A stretch of 54,180 nt of DNA, taken from Candidatus Colwelliibacteriota bacterium. Lineage in GTDB: Bacteria > Patescibacteriota > Minisyncoccia > UBA6257 > Colwellbacteraceae. Positions 20,450 to 30,100 of the stretch are shown piece after piece. The notes beneath the pieces were generated by a model that was not told the origin of the DNA, searched no databases, and saw only the letters and a list, made by a program, of their open reading frames with translations. How positions within the stretch are numbered: position 1 is the first letter of the stretch; every line of letters begins with the position of its first letter. Made by a program: the position numbers and the translations under genes. Location of the stretch: assembly GCA_028718505.1 (NCBI GenBank), contig JAQULQ010000002.1:1-54180 (forward strand), written 5' to 3'.

Positions 20450-22837
20450 CTACCTCTGTTCGAGGATTTCCTCTGGGTTGGTGGTAATCAGTTGGTCCTC
20501 AAAATATGAGGGCACCACTTGAATAGCGGCGTGTTTTAGCCCGGCTATAAAAAGCCCCTGACCAATATCAGCCTCTAAAAGGTAGTTTTTCTCAACCTCC
20601 GTTAAAGCGAAAGCCTTACTGACAACGTCAATAGAGGCTGGCGCTTGCTTAAGTAACAGCTGCAGAGAAGAGTTGGTGATGATGGGCCGGCCGTAAGGTG
20701 AATTCAGGAAATCTTCAACATCCTGGGTAATGGTAGTCAGCCCTAGATAATATTTGCGCGAACGTTTAGCTAGCCCGAAGAGGAAAGATGCACTATCTTC
20801 GTTTTTCATCAGCAACCAAGCCTCATCTATAACCATCATTCTTTTTTTCAACTCCGCTCGAACCAGACTCCAGACGAAGTTGAGGATAATATACATAGCC
20901 ACTGGTCTAAGCTCCTCTTCCAGGTCTCTGATAGAGAAAACTATTAGACGATTATTAATGTTCACATCCGTCGGCCTATTGGTGAATCCGGAATAACTGC
21001 CTTTAGTAAAACGATAGAGACGCTCAGCCATCTGTTTACCCCCATCAGTGTTCCTTAAGACGGACTCCAGGTCTTCTAAAAGGGGGGGCGTTTTGTCCTT
21101 AAAGTCCTTATCTGGCGTGATGTCACGTGATGCATAAACAGCAGAGATCGTCTGGTCCAGTAGAGCTTCCTCGTGAGGTTCTATTTTACCCAGCATTAGT
21201 TTCAAGAGGCCGGTCAAATTGACTATATGGCTTTTGAGGACCTCGCTGGGCGTTTCATCCTCGGGGACAATAGGTATCTCAAATGGATTAATATGACTAT
21301 CCGAATCAAGGGCTATCTTAAAGACGCTTCCTCCTATCTCGTCGGCCATTCGCTCATATTCGTTCTCGGGATCTATAACGATGACGTCTGTGCCCAGCAT
21401 CAGACTCCTAAGGATCTCCAGCTTAGCAGCATAAGACTTTCCAGCCCCCGCCTTGGCAAAGATAACCATGTTGGCGTTTTCCAGGGAAAAACGGTCAAAA
21501 ATAATCAGGGTGTTATTGTGGCGGTTCACGCCATGCATTACTCCCTCATCTGACGTGAGGTTGGCTGAAACGAACGGGAAAAATGAAGAAGCTGGGCCGG
21601 AATTGAGAGGCGTGTGAATACCGAGCTGATCTTCGGCGATGGGAGTGGTAGAGTGGAGTCCTTTCAGCTGTTCAAATTGAGCTGAACGGACATTAATCAG
21701 CTTAGCATCCAACATCTCTACGATTTCCCCCTCGATCTTTTTAAGCTCTTTTTCTGAGTCGGCATAGATGGTGATATAAACAGCGGTATCAAAGAACTTT
21801 TCCTGCGATTGCAGAAGCGAATCGCGCAGCTGTTCTGCGTCCGCGAAGGCCGTTTCTAGAGTGGGATTTCTGACCAACCCTTTTTCGCGCTCCTCTTGAA
21901 GCTGTGATTCCAGCTGAGCCACCTTTTTACGAAGATTCCGAAGTACGGTGCCTGTTTGAGTTGGATGCACAAAGATAGATACGTCCATTAGCTCGGGCAT
22001 ATTAATGACTGGCGAAAGCCAGCCGGTCGTTAAATAGCGCGGATAATTGAAGATAAACAAAGTTTTAGAGAACTTATCGCCAATTTTTAGATATTGAGGT
22101 CCGACCTCAAGGGCTTGGGGGGCGATGATGTTCTCAGCCTCCGGCACCCCTTCTGCGGCCTGTTTGCCGATTTCTTGACCCCTTTTTTCGACGGCCACCG
22201 GATTATAGGCGTTGAAATAGAGTTCCAACAGCTCCGGGTCCTCTAGGGGTACCGCTCGCAGACCTATCTGTCTCAGGCCGTTGATGATCTGTTCCGTGCG
22301 CTGATGAAGCTGTTCCAGGTGGGCCGGGTTTGGAGCGTCTTGGGAGGATTGCTCCTCGAGAGGTCTCTCCCCAGTTTTTTTCTTAATGCTAAAAATCCTG
22401 GATATGCCAGAGGCTGCTCCCTCTATGCCCTTAGGCACAATAGTCGTTGGCTCATAGGGGACGACCAGGAAAAAGCTTTTTTGCATGATCGCATTCTCTC
22501 CCACGAATGATTCAATAAAACTTATGTACTCCCCGGTCTGTGTCTTGATCAGCTGGTTCGTCTCCTCCGCCTCCCTCTGTTTAAGAGAGTCTAGATAGCC
22601 TTCGATGTTTAGCTTGCGTGAGTGGATGATCGTTTGAAGGGAGAAGTCCAGGGAGTTAAGCAGGTTCTGGTACGCTCCGATAATACTTCTTTGCTCCTCT
22701 TCTGATTTGAGATCAAAGTTAATACCGTCAACCATAATGATCTTTCTTAGGCCGCCGCTCTTCATCGTTACCACCCCATCTTTAATGCTCTTAATGTGGA
22801 TTAGGTCTTGAGTCCTAGCTTTTTGTATCTCCGCCAT
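20450..22837 (-). CDS. virB4: VirB4/TraC-like type IV secretion ATPase
   Basis: A 795-residue ATPase. The N-terminal half (about 1-400) resembles the VirB4 membrane-associated domain and includes a coiled-coil-like stretch (RKKVAQLESQLQEEREK). The C-terminal half has Walker A AKAGAGKSYAAKLE near 462, EYERMADEIGG, Walker B MMVIDEAWLLM near 667, and TTITQDVEDFLNSPYG. VirB4 energises substrate transfer and pilus assembly at the inner membrane. It sits between a PrgI/VirB3-like gene and a small membrane protein gene, in the arrangement common in Patescibacteria and Gram-positive conjugative systems. Confidence 0.92.
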   Translation of the reverse strand: MAEIQKARTQDLIHIKSIKDGVVTMKSGGLRKIIMVDGINFDLKSEEEQRSIIGAYQNLLNSLDFSLQTIIHSRKLNIEGYLDSLKQREAEETNQLIKTQTGEYISFIESFVGENAIMQKSFFLVVPYEPTTIVPKGIEGAASGISRIFSIKKKTGERPLEEQSSQDAPNPAHLEQLHQRTEQIINGLRQIGLRAVPLEDPELLELYFNAYNPVAVEKRGQEIGKQAAEGVPEAENIIAPQALEVGPQYLKIGDKFSKTLFIFNYPRYLTTGWLSPVINMPELMDVSIFVHPTQTGTVLRNLRKKVAQLESQLQEEREKGLVRNPTLETAFADAEQLRDSLLQSQEKFFDTAVYITIYADSEKELKKIEGEIVEMLDAKLINVRSAQFEQLKGLHSTTPIAEDQLGIHTPLNSGPASSFFPFVSANLTSDEGVMHGVNRHNNTLIIFDRFSLENANMVIFAKAGAGKSYAAKLEILRSLMLGTDVIVIDPENEYERMADEIGGSVFKIALDSDSHINPFEIPIVPEDETPSEVLKSHIVNLTGLLKLMLGKIEPHEEALLDQTISAVYASRDITPDKDFKDKTPPLLEDLESVLRNTDGGKQMAERLYRFTKGSYSGFTNRPTDVNINNRLIVFSIRDLEEELRPVAMYIILNFVWSLVRAELKKRMMVIDEAWLLMKNEDSASFLFGLAKRSRKYYLGLTTITQDVEDFLNSPYGRPIITNSSLQLLLKQAPASIDVVSKAFALTEVEKNYLLEADIGQGLFIAGLKHAAIQVVPSYFEDQLITTNPEEILEQR

Positions 22838-22856
22838 ATTTATGGATTATAGAACA

Positions 22857-23399
22857 CTATGAGCGATAATCGACTCGCTTAGCCACCTCTCTTTCTCCTG
22901 TTATGTGGCGAACCGCTTCGAAGCGGTCGTTTTTAACTCCTGAGAAAAATGGCTCCGTTTGGGATGGAAGGGGCTTTTCCCGGTGCGGGATAGCCGCCTT
23001 CGATGTGTTTAGTTTTGTCCACAGGTTTTTGATCCCTCCGAAGTCCGGTTTGCTGATGGTGATAGTTCTTTTCGGCGCCGGGATTTTAGACGAGGGGAGC
23101 TCCTTGATTACTTCCGCTGATTTCGGCTTAAAAATATAAATGCTTGGCGACCAGATATTTTGGAAGAGCGATTTAATAAAAATGGCGATTGGCCGGCCGT
23201 TGAACTTGCCGAAAGCCAAGAATGTTCCGATCCCGCCAAGGATGATCGTAATTAATATCCACAGTCCGATATTCAGGACGAAAAGCAGTATCCCGGACAC
23301 AACAGCAGCCGTCCCCACGTATGCAAACTGGCGGAGGCTCATTGGTCCGATCAGCTTGTCCTCCGTTTCAATGAATTGGGGGACTTGGAATTGGATCAT
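22857..23399 (-). CDS. PrgI-family (VirB3-like) membrane protein
   Basis: A 180-residue protein beginning MIQFQVPQFIETEDKLIGPM, the PrgI pattern, with two adjacent hydrophobic helices at about 23-45 and 47-68 and then GRPIAIFIKSLFQNIWSPSIYIF. PrgI proteins take the place of VirB3 and contact VirB4, whose gene follows 19 bases downstream. The C-terminal 80 residues are soluble and basic. The start overlaps the end of the proline-rich gene by four bases (ATGA). Confidence 0.85.
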   Translation of the reverse strand: MIQFQVPQFIETEDKLIGPMSLRQFAYVGTAAVVSGILLFVLNIGLWILITIILGGIGTFLAFGKFNGRPIAIFIKSLFQNIWSPSIYIFKPKSAEVIKELPSSKIPAPKRTITISKPDFGGIKNLWTKLNTSKAAIPHREKPLPSQTEPFFSGVKNDRFEAVRHITGEREVAKRVDYRS

Positions 23400-24283
23400 T
23401 TCGGCAGATCTTTAAGGTTCACCACATTGCTGGGCGGGACATTAGGCTTGAGTGGCTGAGCGGGAGGTTGGGGTGCGGGCTCTATGGTTGTCTCTGATAT
23501 CCGGGAGAAGGGATTTGCTTGTCCTGCAGGGGCACTATAGTGGACAACCGTGGCCTCTTCTTTGCCCACGCGGGTTGTTCTGGGTTCTATGTGGGCTGCG
23601 GGTTCAGCTTGCGGGCCAAGTTCTAGTCTGGCGGTTGGCATCGGTTCTGCATATTCTCCGATGCGCGTCTCGTAAGTTCTGGGTGATTGAAAAGACGGTC
23701 TCACTAAACTCTCGGCATAGTGATTAGTTCCTTGGGCGGCTTCAACATCTTCGTGCTGGTGTAAAACAAGGGGTGAAGGGGGTATCTCTGCTGGGAGCTC
23801 TTCGTTTTGAACGCGCGGTTTGAGAACGGTTTCTTCTTGCTGTTGAATAATAGACGGCGGAGAGGGGGTGCCCAATTCGACGTTTGGAGATGTGGGCGGA
23901 GAGACTGTCGTCGCCTGGATGGGCTGGGGTGCCGGCTGCTGTGTGGGCACCGGTGCGCCTTCAATGTGGAAACCGTGAGCTTGGGCCAGCTCATCAGCGA
24001 CGGGGTAAAGGATTTTTATCCTAATTTCTTTAGCCACATCTTCGGCGATTTGTCTATTGATTTGAAGCTGATTGGCGATTTTCTTAGCTAAATCTTCTGG
24101 ATGAAGATAACCGGTGAATAATCTAAGCAGAGCTCCGGCCACAAGGCGCATCTTTTCTTCGCTGAAATGGTGAGCCGTTGTTATCGCCTCAACCTTTTCG
24201 AGCAATTCGGGAGAATAGAGAATCTCCCTCAATGTCTCAGGAAGAGAGTCTATTTTTTGATTTAGCTCTTCTTTGGTGGGCAT
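23396..24283 (-). CDS. Proline-rich protein of the secretion operon (hypothetical)
   Basis: From ATG 24283 it is 295 residues. The first 110 are helical and charged (KEELNQKIDSLPETLREIL, then EEKMRLVAGALLRLFTGYL), without a signal peptide or membrane span. Residues 115-295 are rich in Pro, Gln, Thr and Ser with few hydrophobics, so they are disordered. A TTG six codons earlier could also start it. The position between VirB6-like and PrgI genes, with a four-base overlap onto prgI, makes it part of the same transfer machine, perhaps a cytoplasmic adaptor. I do not recognise a family. Confidence 0.7.
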   Translation of the reverse strand: MPTKEELNQKIDSLPETLREILYSPELLEKVEAITTAHHFSEEKMRLVAGALLRLFTGYLHPEDLAKKIANQLQINRQIAEDVAKEIRIKILYPVADELAQAHGFHIEGAPVPTQQPAPQPIQATTVSPPTSPNVELGTPSPPSIIQQQEETVLKPRVQNEELPAEIPPSPLVLHQHEDVEAAQGTNHYAESLVRPSFQSPRTYETRIGEYAEPMPTARLELGPQAEPAAHIEPRTTRVGKEEATVVHYSAPAGQANPFSRISETTIEPAPQPPAQPLKPNVPPSNVVNLKDLPK

Positions 24284-24287
24284 GGTT

Positions 24288-27200
24288 TTATGATGATGCA
24301 AACGGAACGTTATCGTCTATGCCGGAAGCCCCCTCATAAAGTTTAGCCAGCTGATCTAATTGCGTGTTTACCCTATTTAGAGTTGGTCCGCTCAGTCTTT
24401 GACTAGCGATGCGTCGGAGGTCTCCGACGAGAACTTGACGCTGACCCCTAGTGGCCGGAGCAGTCTTAGCGGTCGCATGTACGTCTAGGGCTGCCACCGC
24501 CTCTCTATCGTTGTCTTCCGTGAGGGTTAGCGAACGCAGGTCGTTGTGTAGTCCCCTAGAAAGACCCGCATATTGTTCTCGTAACCCCTCCGAAATAAAG
24601 CCACGCACGTCACTATCCATATACTGTTTGGATCTAGCTAAAGCAGTCGGTTTTTGTTCCAATAGAGCGGTGCGAATAGCCTTGCCGATAGCACTATGGG
24701 CCTCTTCGGAGTCTACCCCTCCGGTTTGCCTATCTGGTTGCAATTTGAAGCTCTTGAAAAAACCACTAGACTGCTTGAGGAAAAGTGATGCTTGGGCATC
24801 CGTTACTCCCTTGAGACCATTTTTGACAGCCTCGACCAGGGCGCCTTCAAGCTGTTTCATTCTTGTCTCCTTCCCCGGATATTCTGGTCTCTTCCCCTCT
24901 CTTATCAGAGCTATTTCAGTGTGTCTCGCTTCGGCTGTTAGGTTTTCTTTTCGTGTCTTTTTAGCGGTTTCCTCCAGGCCATACCTACCGAACTCAGTAT
25001 CTCTGTCGGTCAATATATTTATTGTCCTCTTCTTTTCTTCTTCGGCCGCCTTTAACTCAACCTGTTTGGCGTTAATAGCCGCTATTCTAGTGCGAAGCTC
25101 CTCGGGGGTATTGAGACGAATTTTATCTAATCGTGCTTGTTTTTCCTGGATAGCTTGACCCCAAGCCACCTTCTCTTTTAGACCGGCGGGCGGATGCGCC
25201 TTGAGTTCTACCAGCTCGCTTTCTAGTTGATAGGGTTCCTCGAGCACCGCCAACTCTGCCTTCGCCCTATCGATAGCATCTAGCTTTGCTTTGCCGCCTT
25301 TGGGCAACTGGAGTTTTAGAAGATCGTCCTTCATCTCCAAGCTCATATCTTGGTGGTGGCCGGACTCTACTAGTTTTTTGAGAGCCGCTATCTTCTTCCA
25401 TCTCCCGTACGTTGAGTATTCACGCTTTATATCCTCTTCGGTTTTCCCCTCGAGTCCTTTTTCTTCAGTCGCAACTTTCTCCCTCCCTGTTCGTAGTCCG
25501 TAGTTTGATACCCGAGCGGCGCCACCAGCTACATATTTGCCCCCCGGGATGTTTTTAAGTAAGCCACTCTGTCCAGACTGTCTGACCCTATCCAAAGTCT
25601 TTTGTACCCCCTCTGCTCGTAGGGTCGCTTTCCCTGCACCCAAAGCTCCTCTGCCCGTGTATTTCAAAGCAGCCTTGCCCAACCACTTTCCGCTCGATTT
25701 GATAGTCCCCATAATCATTCCCGAGCCGGCAATACCCATTTTGTTGGCCACCATCGTGCCGCCCAAAAGTAGACCGATTACCACGGCTGCGTTGCCCACC
25801 GAAGCTGCTAATACCGCCATAGAACCCTTCCCCACGAAGGCTTCGCCCGGCAAGGTCGTTAAGGCATCCATATTAACTGCAGCCTTCGCTGCTAAATAAA
25901 TAAAGAACATAGCAATGGGGCCGAATAATAACCACCTCAAGAATTGTCCCCACCAAGCATTCCAGATGTTTTTAGCCCCGCCGGCAGTTGCAATTTTGGG
26001 AAAGACCCAGCCCAGCCAAACAAATGGGAAGAGGATGATAAGTAAAGAAAGGGCCACATACCTGTATATCAGCATTAGCCCCACTCCAAGGAGGGTGAAC
26101 GCGCCAAGGAAAGTGAACACAAAGTTAAAAGCTAATTCGATAAGGGTAATGGCTATCTTTTCTATATCGCTTAACCCCTCCACAATCGTATCGGCTATGT
26201 TAGCAAGGGACATACTGCTGTATGTGTTGTCATTTGGAAGCCAGCAGGCATCTGATCCTGCATACGCTTCGTCTCCAGAGTGGTTCCACTCTTGATTCCA
26301 CGGAGAACAACCGAAACCCTCATTTAATAATCGGTCTATATTTCTGGCAATTTCGGCCTCTAGACCCCGCTCTCCAACCACCGGCGTCATTGGGTTTGGG
26401 TTGGGATCAACCTTATAGGGTGCACCTCCTCGGCTAAAACAGACATCTATACCATGAGTTAGGTTTGATCCAATAACCCCTCCGCTATCTGCGTCGCCTC
26501 CGACTTCGCCGATTCCACTCCACCCCCCCGGCTCCGTGAACTCCTGCATTGAATTATCTTTGGCCCCCTCATTCATGTCCGCCAAGAATACGTCAAGCGT
26601 GGAGAGTATGCAGTCGCGCACAATCGCTCTCTGCTCGGGGGATACATAAGTCGTGAATCCATGTTCCTGGCCGCTTCTATCGAACAGAGTGTCATATCCG
26701 ATTGGTGTGACCCCGTCAAAGTTGCCCGGAGTAAGTTCATGCTGCTTAAGCCGCTCTTCGATATACGGGCCTATAACCTCTTCTTTGTATCGGAAATACT
26801 CTAGGAGTTTTTCGCCGAAGACCGCATTAGCCGGCGGTATTTTGGAAAGAGCCATCTGCGCACCGGCGAGTGATTCTACGTCGAGACGCGGCGCAAGAAC
26901 TCCGCGGAATGTGTCGTAGTTTAGTTTGGCAGCACTATAAACGTTTTCGAAAATTCCGTTAGTCGGCTCGATAAGAAGATCGGTAAGAATAAAAAAGCCG
27001 AAGTTAATCAGTAGAGCAGAGGCGATAAACTTTGGGATCGTCTTGCGAACTTCAACCAGCCAATCGGCCCGAATCATAATGGCGATAGCCACCACAACGA
27101 ACCCCACCAAAAGACCGAGGTTAGCTACGGAAAGAGATGTACTAAAACCATCTTTAACAACCGGACTCTCGCTTACAAGAGTGTTGAGCTTCATCGCCCA

Positions 27201-27488
27201 ATCTATAGTGGTATTGGCTACCCAGAAGAAGATGTGCCCAACAAGCGTAATTACAACGTTGAGTAAAAACGCTATTCCTCCGACAACCGCATCGATGGCA
27301 TTGCCAAAAATGTCACCGAATATGGTCTCTCCTGTTTGTCCTCCCACAAAGAAATCTATTATCCCGCCCGCTGAAACTACGAGAAGAAGAGCTGGCCAAA
27401 GAGCGTGTGCCTCCTGGGGCATTCCTATCACGACAAAAATACCCAGCACAGCCAGGGCTTTCCAGATATGTTTCTTATAATCCCTCAT
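24288..27488 (-). CDS. Large VirB6/TrbL-like polytopic membrane protein
   Basis: A 1066-residue protein with an N-terminal signal-like helix and hydrophobic helices spread to about residue 590 (such as GLLVGFVVVAIAIMI and LLIILFPFVWLGWVF). An extracellular region of about 240 residues between them contains several cysteines and Gly/Asn-rich stretches. Residues 620-1066 are charged, helical and probably coiled-coil, in the cytoplasm. This layout matches VirB6/TrbL channel proteins with long C-terminal extensions seen in Patescibacteria. It begins the secretion operon; TATAAT lies 16 bases upstream of the ATG. Family assignment rests on topology and context rather than on a catalytic motif. Confidence 0.75.
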   Translation of the reverse strand: MRDYKKHIWKALAVLGIFVVIGMPQEAHALWPALLLVVSAGGIIDFFVGGQTGETIFGDIFGNAIDAVVGGIAFLLNVVITLVGHIFFWVANTTIDWAMKLNTLVSESPVVKDGFSTSLSVANLGLLVGFVVVAIAIMIRADWLVEVRKTIPKFIASALLINFGFFILTDLLIEPTNGIFENVYSAAKLNYDTFRGVLAPRLDVESLAGAQMALSKIPPANAVFGEKLLEYFRYKEEVIGPYIEERLKQHELTPGNFDGVTPIGYDTLFDRSGQEHGFTTYVSPEQRAIVRDCILSTLDVFLADMNEGAKDNSMQEFTEPGGWSGIGEVGGDADSGGVIGSNLTHGIDVCFSRGGAPYKVDPNPNPMTPVVGERGLEAEIARNIDRLLNEGFGCSPWNQEWNHSGDEAYAGSDACWLPNDNTYSSMSLANIADTIVEGLSDIEKIAITLIELAFNFVFTFLGAFTLLGVGLMLIYRYVALSLLIILFPFVWLGWVFPKIATAGGAKNIWNAWWGQFLRWLLFGPIAMFFIYLAAKAAVNMDALTTLPGEAFVGKGSMAVLAASVGNAAVVIGLLLGGTMVANKMGIAGSGMIMGTIKSSGKWLGKAALKYTGRGALGAGKATLRAEGVQKTLDRVRQSGQSGLLKNIPGGKYVAGGAARVSNYGLRTGREKVATEEKGLEGKTEEDIKREYSTYGRWKKIAALKKLVESGHHQDMSLEMKDDLLKLQLPKGGKAKLDAIDRAKAELAVLEEPYQLESELVELKAHPPAGLKEKVAWGQAIQEKQARLDKIRLNTPEELRTRIAAINAKQVELKAAEEEKKRTINILTDRDTEFGRYGLEETAKKTRKENLTAEARHTEIALIREGKRPEYPGKETRMKQLEGALVEAVKNGLKGVTDAQASLFLKQSSGFFKSFKLQPDRQTGGVDSEEAHSAIGKAIRTALLEQKPTALARSKQYMDSDVRGFISEGLREQYAGLSRGLHNDLRSLTLTEDNDREAVAALDVHATAKTAPATRGQRQVLVGDLRRIASQRLSGPTLNRVNTQLDQLAKLYEGASGIDDNVPFASS

Positions 27489-27523
27489 TAAGGGTATTTC
27501 CCTAATTATAACGCTCTTTAGAT

Positions 27524-28309
27524 TTAGTTGCGTGTGAATAGAAGAGATAATTGTTTTATCTCTTCTATGTTCAAATTCTGGGGGCGCGCCTTGGGGTCTA
27601 TTCCTGCCAAAAGCAGGCCCTTCTCTATATCTTCGCGTGTAAGTCCCAGCGTTTTTAGATTATTCAAAATAGTCTTGCGTGGTTGAGAGAAAAGGGCGTG
27701 AACAAATGGATGAAAACTTGGATCGGGACTCTCTTTGCGCGGGACGATTTTAATGACAGCCGAGTCAACTTTGGGGGGTGGGCTAAACGATTTCTTGGAT
27801 ATGTAACGCACGACTTCAACGCCGCTCCATATCTGGACGCTGGCCGCCAATAAATTCATTCTGGGCGGCTGAGCGCACACCCGCTCCGCCACCTCTTTTT
27901 GAACTGTAAAGACGGCGCAAACAGGCTTGTTCTCCAGGTCGCCCACCATTCGTAAGAGATGACCGGTGATATAATAGGGGATATTTCCCATTAGTTTATA
28001 GTGAGTAGTGAGTAGCTGATAATTAGTGAGGCGTGGAAGCTCTATTAGGGCATCGCCCTCAACAATGTGCAGACTCTTGTGCTCGTCCGCCAGCTTTTGA
28101 AGAAAATATTCGATCAATGCAGGGTCCTTTTCAATAGCAATCAGCTCCTTGGGGTTGTATTTAAGAGCTCTTCTAGTTAACTCTCCATGGCCGGGACCTA
28201 TTTCTATCACAACATCATCAGAAACAACGTCTAAAACCGAGACAATACGATCAAGCGCCCGCCCGTCTTTCAAAAAGTTCTGCCCTAGTTTTTTGCGATG
28301 CCTAATCAA
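27524..28309 (-). CDS. rsmA: 16S rRNA dimethyladenosine methyltransferase RsmA (KsgA)
   Basis: A 261-residue methyltransferase. RHRKKLGQNFLKD opens the protein, VIEIGPGHGELTRRAL is the SAM-binding motif I, and LMGNIPYYITGHLL carries the catalytic NxPY motif (NIPY in place of NLPY). KKSFSPPPKVDSAVIKI follows. It dimethylates two adjacent adenines near the 3' end of 16S rRNA, a late check in 30S assembly. The start is TTG at 28309, overlapping the helicase gene by eight bases; no ATG or GTG lies nearby. Confidence 0.95.
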   Translation of the reverse strand: MIRHRKKLGQNFLKDGRALDRIVSVLDVVSDDVVIEIGPGHGELTRRALKYNPKELIAIEKDPALIEYFLQKLADEHKSLHIVEGDALIELPRLTNYQLLTTHYKLMGNIPYYITGHLLRMVGDLENKPVCAVFTVQKEVAERVCAQPPRMNLLAASVQIWSGVEVVRYISKKSFSPPPKVDSAVIKIVPRKESPDPSFHPFVHALFSQPRKTILNNLKTLGLTREDIEKGLLLAGIDPKARPQNLNIEEIKQLSLLFTRN

Positions 28310-30044
28310 GGTAGATATCCTCTTCTGTTGTATCGTCAGCCCGCTTAAACTGGATCAGTTCGGGTGGAATTTCGTAAAGAAAACGAGAGGCCGGGCCATT
28401 GAAAAAAATAGACAGGTTATCTTTAGCGCGCGTCATGGCGACGTACATCAGCCGGCGCTCTTCCTCGAGGTCTTCATCCGAGAAATAAGAGCGGTGATGA
28501 GGGAGTACGCCCTCGTTAGCGCCGGCGATGTAGACATCATCGAACTCAAGTCCTTTGGCGAGGTGGATAGTCATAAGCTTCACGGGTGCATTTTGTGCAG
28601 ATTTATTAATGCGGTCGCTTGCCTGAAGGAGGGAAACTCTTTCTAAAAACCTATCTAGGGTCTTGAACTCGGTCGCGAAATTGATCAATTCACGGACATT
28701 TTCAGTCCTATCTTCAGCGTTGTCGTATTGCTTGGCCAGATATTCAAAATAGTCAGTGGTTTTCAGAACGTAACCGATCAGCTCCATCAGACCCAGCTGT
28801 TTGCCCATTTTCGGAAGCCGTGAAACGAGTTCCTCTCTGACAGCCTTGCGAAAATTCTTTTCTATGCGCTCCCGGCTTAGCCCGTCCAGCGGATTTGATG
28901 CATAGCGCAGAGGGGCAAGAATATCCTTTATTTCTTTTCTCTCATAGAACTTAACCCCGCCGTAGATTTCATAGGGGATGGTGTGAAAATTCAGAGCCTG
29001 TTCGAGAGCGCGGGATTGGGCATTAGTACGATAAAGCACAGCAGAGTCTTTAACCCCCCGCCCACTTATTTTCTCAGCAATAATATCTGCTTCCTCACCG
29101 GGTGTTTTGGCTCCTATGACCGCAACTAAACTGCCGTCCGGATTCTCTGTCCAGAGATCTTTTTTGATCTGAAGGCGGTTATTGGCTATAACACCCGCGG
29201 CCGCTTTCACGATATTGCCGCTGGAGCGGTAATTTTCGCCTAGATGCACTATCTTTGCCCTCGGCCAATCACGTTCAAAATTCAGAAAGGTCCGGATGTT
29301 TGCCCCGCGGAAGGCGTAAATGGACTGCTGGTCATCGCCGACAACGCTTAGATTCTGGTGACTGCCGGAGAGCAGCTTGATCAGCTGATACTGGGCGTGA
29401 TTAATGTCTTGATACTCATCCACCAGGACATGATCAAATTTGTTTTGATACTTCATCAGAACGGCCGGACTTCTTTGGAAAAGCCGAACGGTTTTTTCTA
29501 TCAAATCATCAAAATCAAACGCGTTCTGTTGGGACAATCGGTCCTCATATTCTTCGAACACCTTTTTTTCGAACTCGCCCAGAGTATCCACGTCCTTAAG
29601 CTCAGTTTTAATATCCGAGACCACCCTCATTAAGTTTGGGGCCGAATACTGTTTAGATCCCTGTAAGTCAAACGATTTGAGTACTTTTTTGATCAGGCGC
29701 AGAGAATCATCGTCATCAAAAATGACATAATTCGGCTGCCGGCCGACAGCTTGCGCCTCTCGGCGCAGAATGCTAGCGCTGAAGGCGTGGAAGGTGCCGA
29801 TGAAAGGAGTATTGGTCCCAACCCTTGCCTTCTTGGCATTAGCCAAGATGCGTGTACGCATTTCGTCAGCCGCCTTATTAGTGAAAGTAATGGCGACAAT
29901 ACGTCTCGGACTGATGCCCGAGTTAATAAGATAAATGACTCTCTGAGTAAGAGTGCGCGTCTTGCCCGAACCAGCCCCAGCCGTTACTAAAAGCGGTCCT
30001 TGACCGTGGGTAACTGCCTCTGTCTGGCTGTCACTTAAATCCAT
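28302..30044 (-). CDS. UvrD/PcrA-type superfamily 1 DNA helicase (short form)
   Basis: A 580-residue helicase with all SF1 motifs: GAGSGKTRTL (Walker A, near 24), ITFTNKAADEM, VDEYQDINHAQ, VVGDDQQSIYAFRGA, LGENYRSS, MTIHLAKGLEFDDVYIAG and RRLMYVAMTRAKD. It moves 3'-5' and serves repair and removal of obstacles. It is about 140 residues shorter than PcrA/UvrD; the 2B region is compact and the C-terminal Tudor-like tail that binds RNA polymerase is missing. Unlike many genes here it has a strong ribosome binding site, aaggagg at 30054-30060. It is coupled to rsmA. Confidence 0.93.
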   Translation of the reverse strand: MDLSDSQTEAVTHGQGPLLVTAGAGSGKTRTLTQRVIYLINSGISPRRIVAITFTNKAADEMRTRILANAKKARVGTNTPFIGTFHAFSASILRREAQAVGRQPNYVIFDDDDSLRLIKKVLKSFDLQGSKQYSAPNLMRVVSDIKTELKDVDTLGEFEKKVFEEYEDRLSQQNAFDFDDLIEKTVRLFQRSPAVLMKYQNKFDHVLVDEYQDINHAQYQLIKLLSGSHQNLSVVGDDQQSIYAFRGANIRTFLNFERDWPRAKIVHLGENYRSSGNIVKAAAGVIANNRLQIKKDLWTENPDGSLVAVIGAKTPGEEADIIAEKISGRGVKDSAVLYRTNAQSRALEQALNFHTIPYEIYGGVKFYERKEIKDILAPLRYASNPLDGLSRERIEKNFRKAVREELVSRLPKMGKQLGLMELIGYVLKTTDYFEYLAKQYDNAEDRTENVRELINFATEFKTLDRFLERVSLLQASDRINKSAQNAPVKLMTIHLAKGLEFDDVYIAGANEGVLPHHRSYFSDEDLEEERRLMYVAMTRAKDNLSIFFNGPASRFLYEIPPELIQFKRADDTTEEDIYLD

Positions 30045-30063
30045 ATTAATAGTCCTCCTTAGC

Positions 30064-30091
30064 TTGATTTTAGGCGGAAAACACCTAATAT
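30064..30091 (+). promoter_or_regulatory. Promoter for the M23 peptidase gene
   Basis: TTGATT (30064-30069), 16-base spacer, TAATAT (30086-30091). Transcription should start at about 30098, three bases before an in-frame ATT that is the best candidate start codon. Confidence 0.5.
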
Positions 30092-30100
30092 ATAACTACT

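Noticed and set aside
24451-25158. Long plus-strand open frame (235 codons) opposite the VirB6-like gene
   Set aside because: It is antisense to a gene with clear domain layout, and its translation is serine/leucine-rich with no motif, as expected for a shadow of a helical charged protein.
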